From Hyphomonas sp. (lineage in GTDB: Bacteria; Pseudomonadota; Alphaproteobacteria; Caulobacterales; Hyphomonadaceae), in NCBI GenBank assembly GCA_013791775.1, contig VMTE01000030.1, positions 62,001 through 126,000 on the forward strand: a stretch of DNA of 64,000 nt. Direction: 5' to 3'. Positions within the stretch are counted from its first letter, which is position 1. Each line of letters opens with the position of its first letter. Shown here piece by piece: positions 63,757 through 64,000 of the stretch. The notes below the pieces were generated by a model, which did not search any database, was not told the origin of the DNA, and was given only the letters and a program-made list of their open reading frames with translations. The translations under genes were made by a program, and so were the position numbers.

Positions 63757-64000
63757 TCAGGACTCGCGCACGAAGGCCCAGCGGATGCAGTTGGGCGGCT
63801 GGCTGCCGTCGCCGTTGGGATCGGCGAAGCCCGCCAGCACGATCTGCTCGGGCTGCTCGACGATGCCGCGCGCAAGATAGACCGTCTTCTCGAGGCGCGC
63901 GCCCTCATGGCTGGTGCGGAACCGCCAGACGCGGCCATTGTCGCACATCAGGCGGATGGCGTCCTTGCTCATCATGGCGGTGACGGTGGGGTGGAGGTGG
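63757..64000 (-). CDS. Heparinase II/III-like protein, C-terminal part (partial)
   Basis: The frame is open through the right edge, so the N-terminus is outside the window. The visible 80 residues read '[17 protein letters not shown]', '[20 protein letters not shown]' and 'EQIVLAG', ending 'IRWAFVRES'. That matches the end of alphaproteobacterial heparinase II/III family proteins, which often lie upstream of purH. The family cleaves uronic-acid polysaccharides. An internal ATG at 63975 is not the true start. Confidence 0.7.
   Translation of the reverse strand, partial: HLHPTVTAMMSKDAIRLMCDNGRVWRFRTSHEGARLEKTVYLARGIVEQPEQIVLAGFADPNGDGSQPPNCIRWAFVRES

Noticed and set aside
1-64000. CRISPR array, prophage or insertion sequence
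   Set aside because: No regularly spaced direct repeats, transposase, integrase or phage structural genes were seen.

Overview
The window is a GC-rich alphaproteobacterial chromosome segment, most likely from the Hyphomonadaceae (Hyphomonas/Caulobacter side of the class). The evidence is gene content and order: argH-lptM-lysA followed by a TIGR02302/DUF4175 protein, DUF4164-zapA divergent from tkt, MmcB beside an RpoH-type sigma factor, a heparinase-like gene upstream of purH, and ybgC/tolQRAB-pal-cpoB-tilS-ftsH. The genome shows many ATGA overlaps, GTG/TTG starts and several apparently leaderless starts. No plasmid, phage, IS element or CRISPR signature was seen. One tRNA, Arg(CCT), lies at 17617-17693.

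Layout. 1-17.5 kb is mainly housekeeping: beta-hydroxyacyl-CoA dehydrogenase, exported nuclease, TlpA-like thioredoxin, argH, two small lipoproteins, lysA, the large TIGR02302 membrane protein, cobalamin adenosyltransferase, zapA, transketolase, MmcB and RpoH. 17.7-25.0 kb on the minus strand is the most unusual part. It is a tightly coupled six-gene operon with a cytochrome P450 just upstream. In transcription order the operon encodes a KAS III-like synthase, an extended SDR, an MBL hydrolase, a PaaK/F390-type adenylating enzyme, a cysteine-free 'Rieske-less' oxygenase and a BtaA-like aminocarboxypropyl transferase. It reads as an uncharacterised lipid or small-molecule pathway. 25-37 kb is mixed metabolism and envelope: MsrB, 3-hydroxybutyrate dehydrogenase, a serine protease, pyrF, a retropepsin-like lipoprotein, a PQQ quinohemoprotein dehydrogenase, a sulfotransferase, a GST, a TetR regulator with a 37-residue membrane peptide, and tsaD. 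38-49 kb alternates housekeeping genes (lepA, ruvCAB, ybgC) with visibly AT-richer single-gene insertions encoding a TIR-domain protein and a DUF4238 protein. 49.5-59 kb is a PadR regulator of the YqjI type inserted in front of the Tol-Pal operon, then tilS and ftsH. 60.4-64 kb carries a third AT-rich insertion, a Fic adenylyltransferase gene behind an elaborate inverted-repeat region, then purH and the C-terminus of a heparinase-like gene running off the right edge.

How it works together. The Tol-Pal genes span the envelope and act in division. ZapA and FtsH serve division and membrane quality control, and ruvCAB, MmcB and the nucleases serve DNA metabolism. The TIR, DUF4238 and Fic genes look like independently acquired singletons, possibly defence or toxin functions, placed between core genes without disrupting them. 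All assignments come from reading sequence and motifs. No database search was run.
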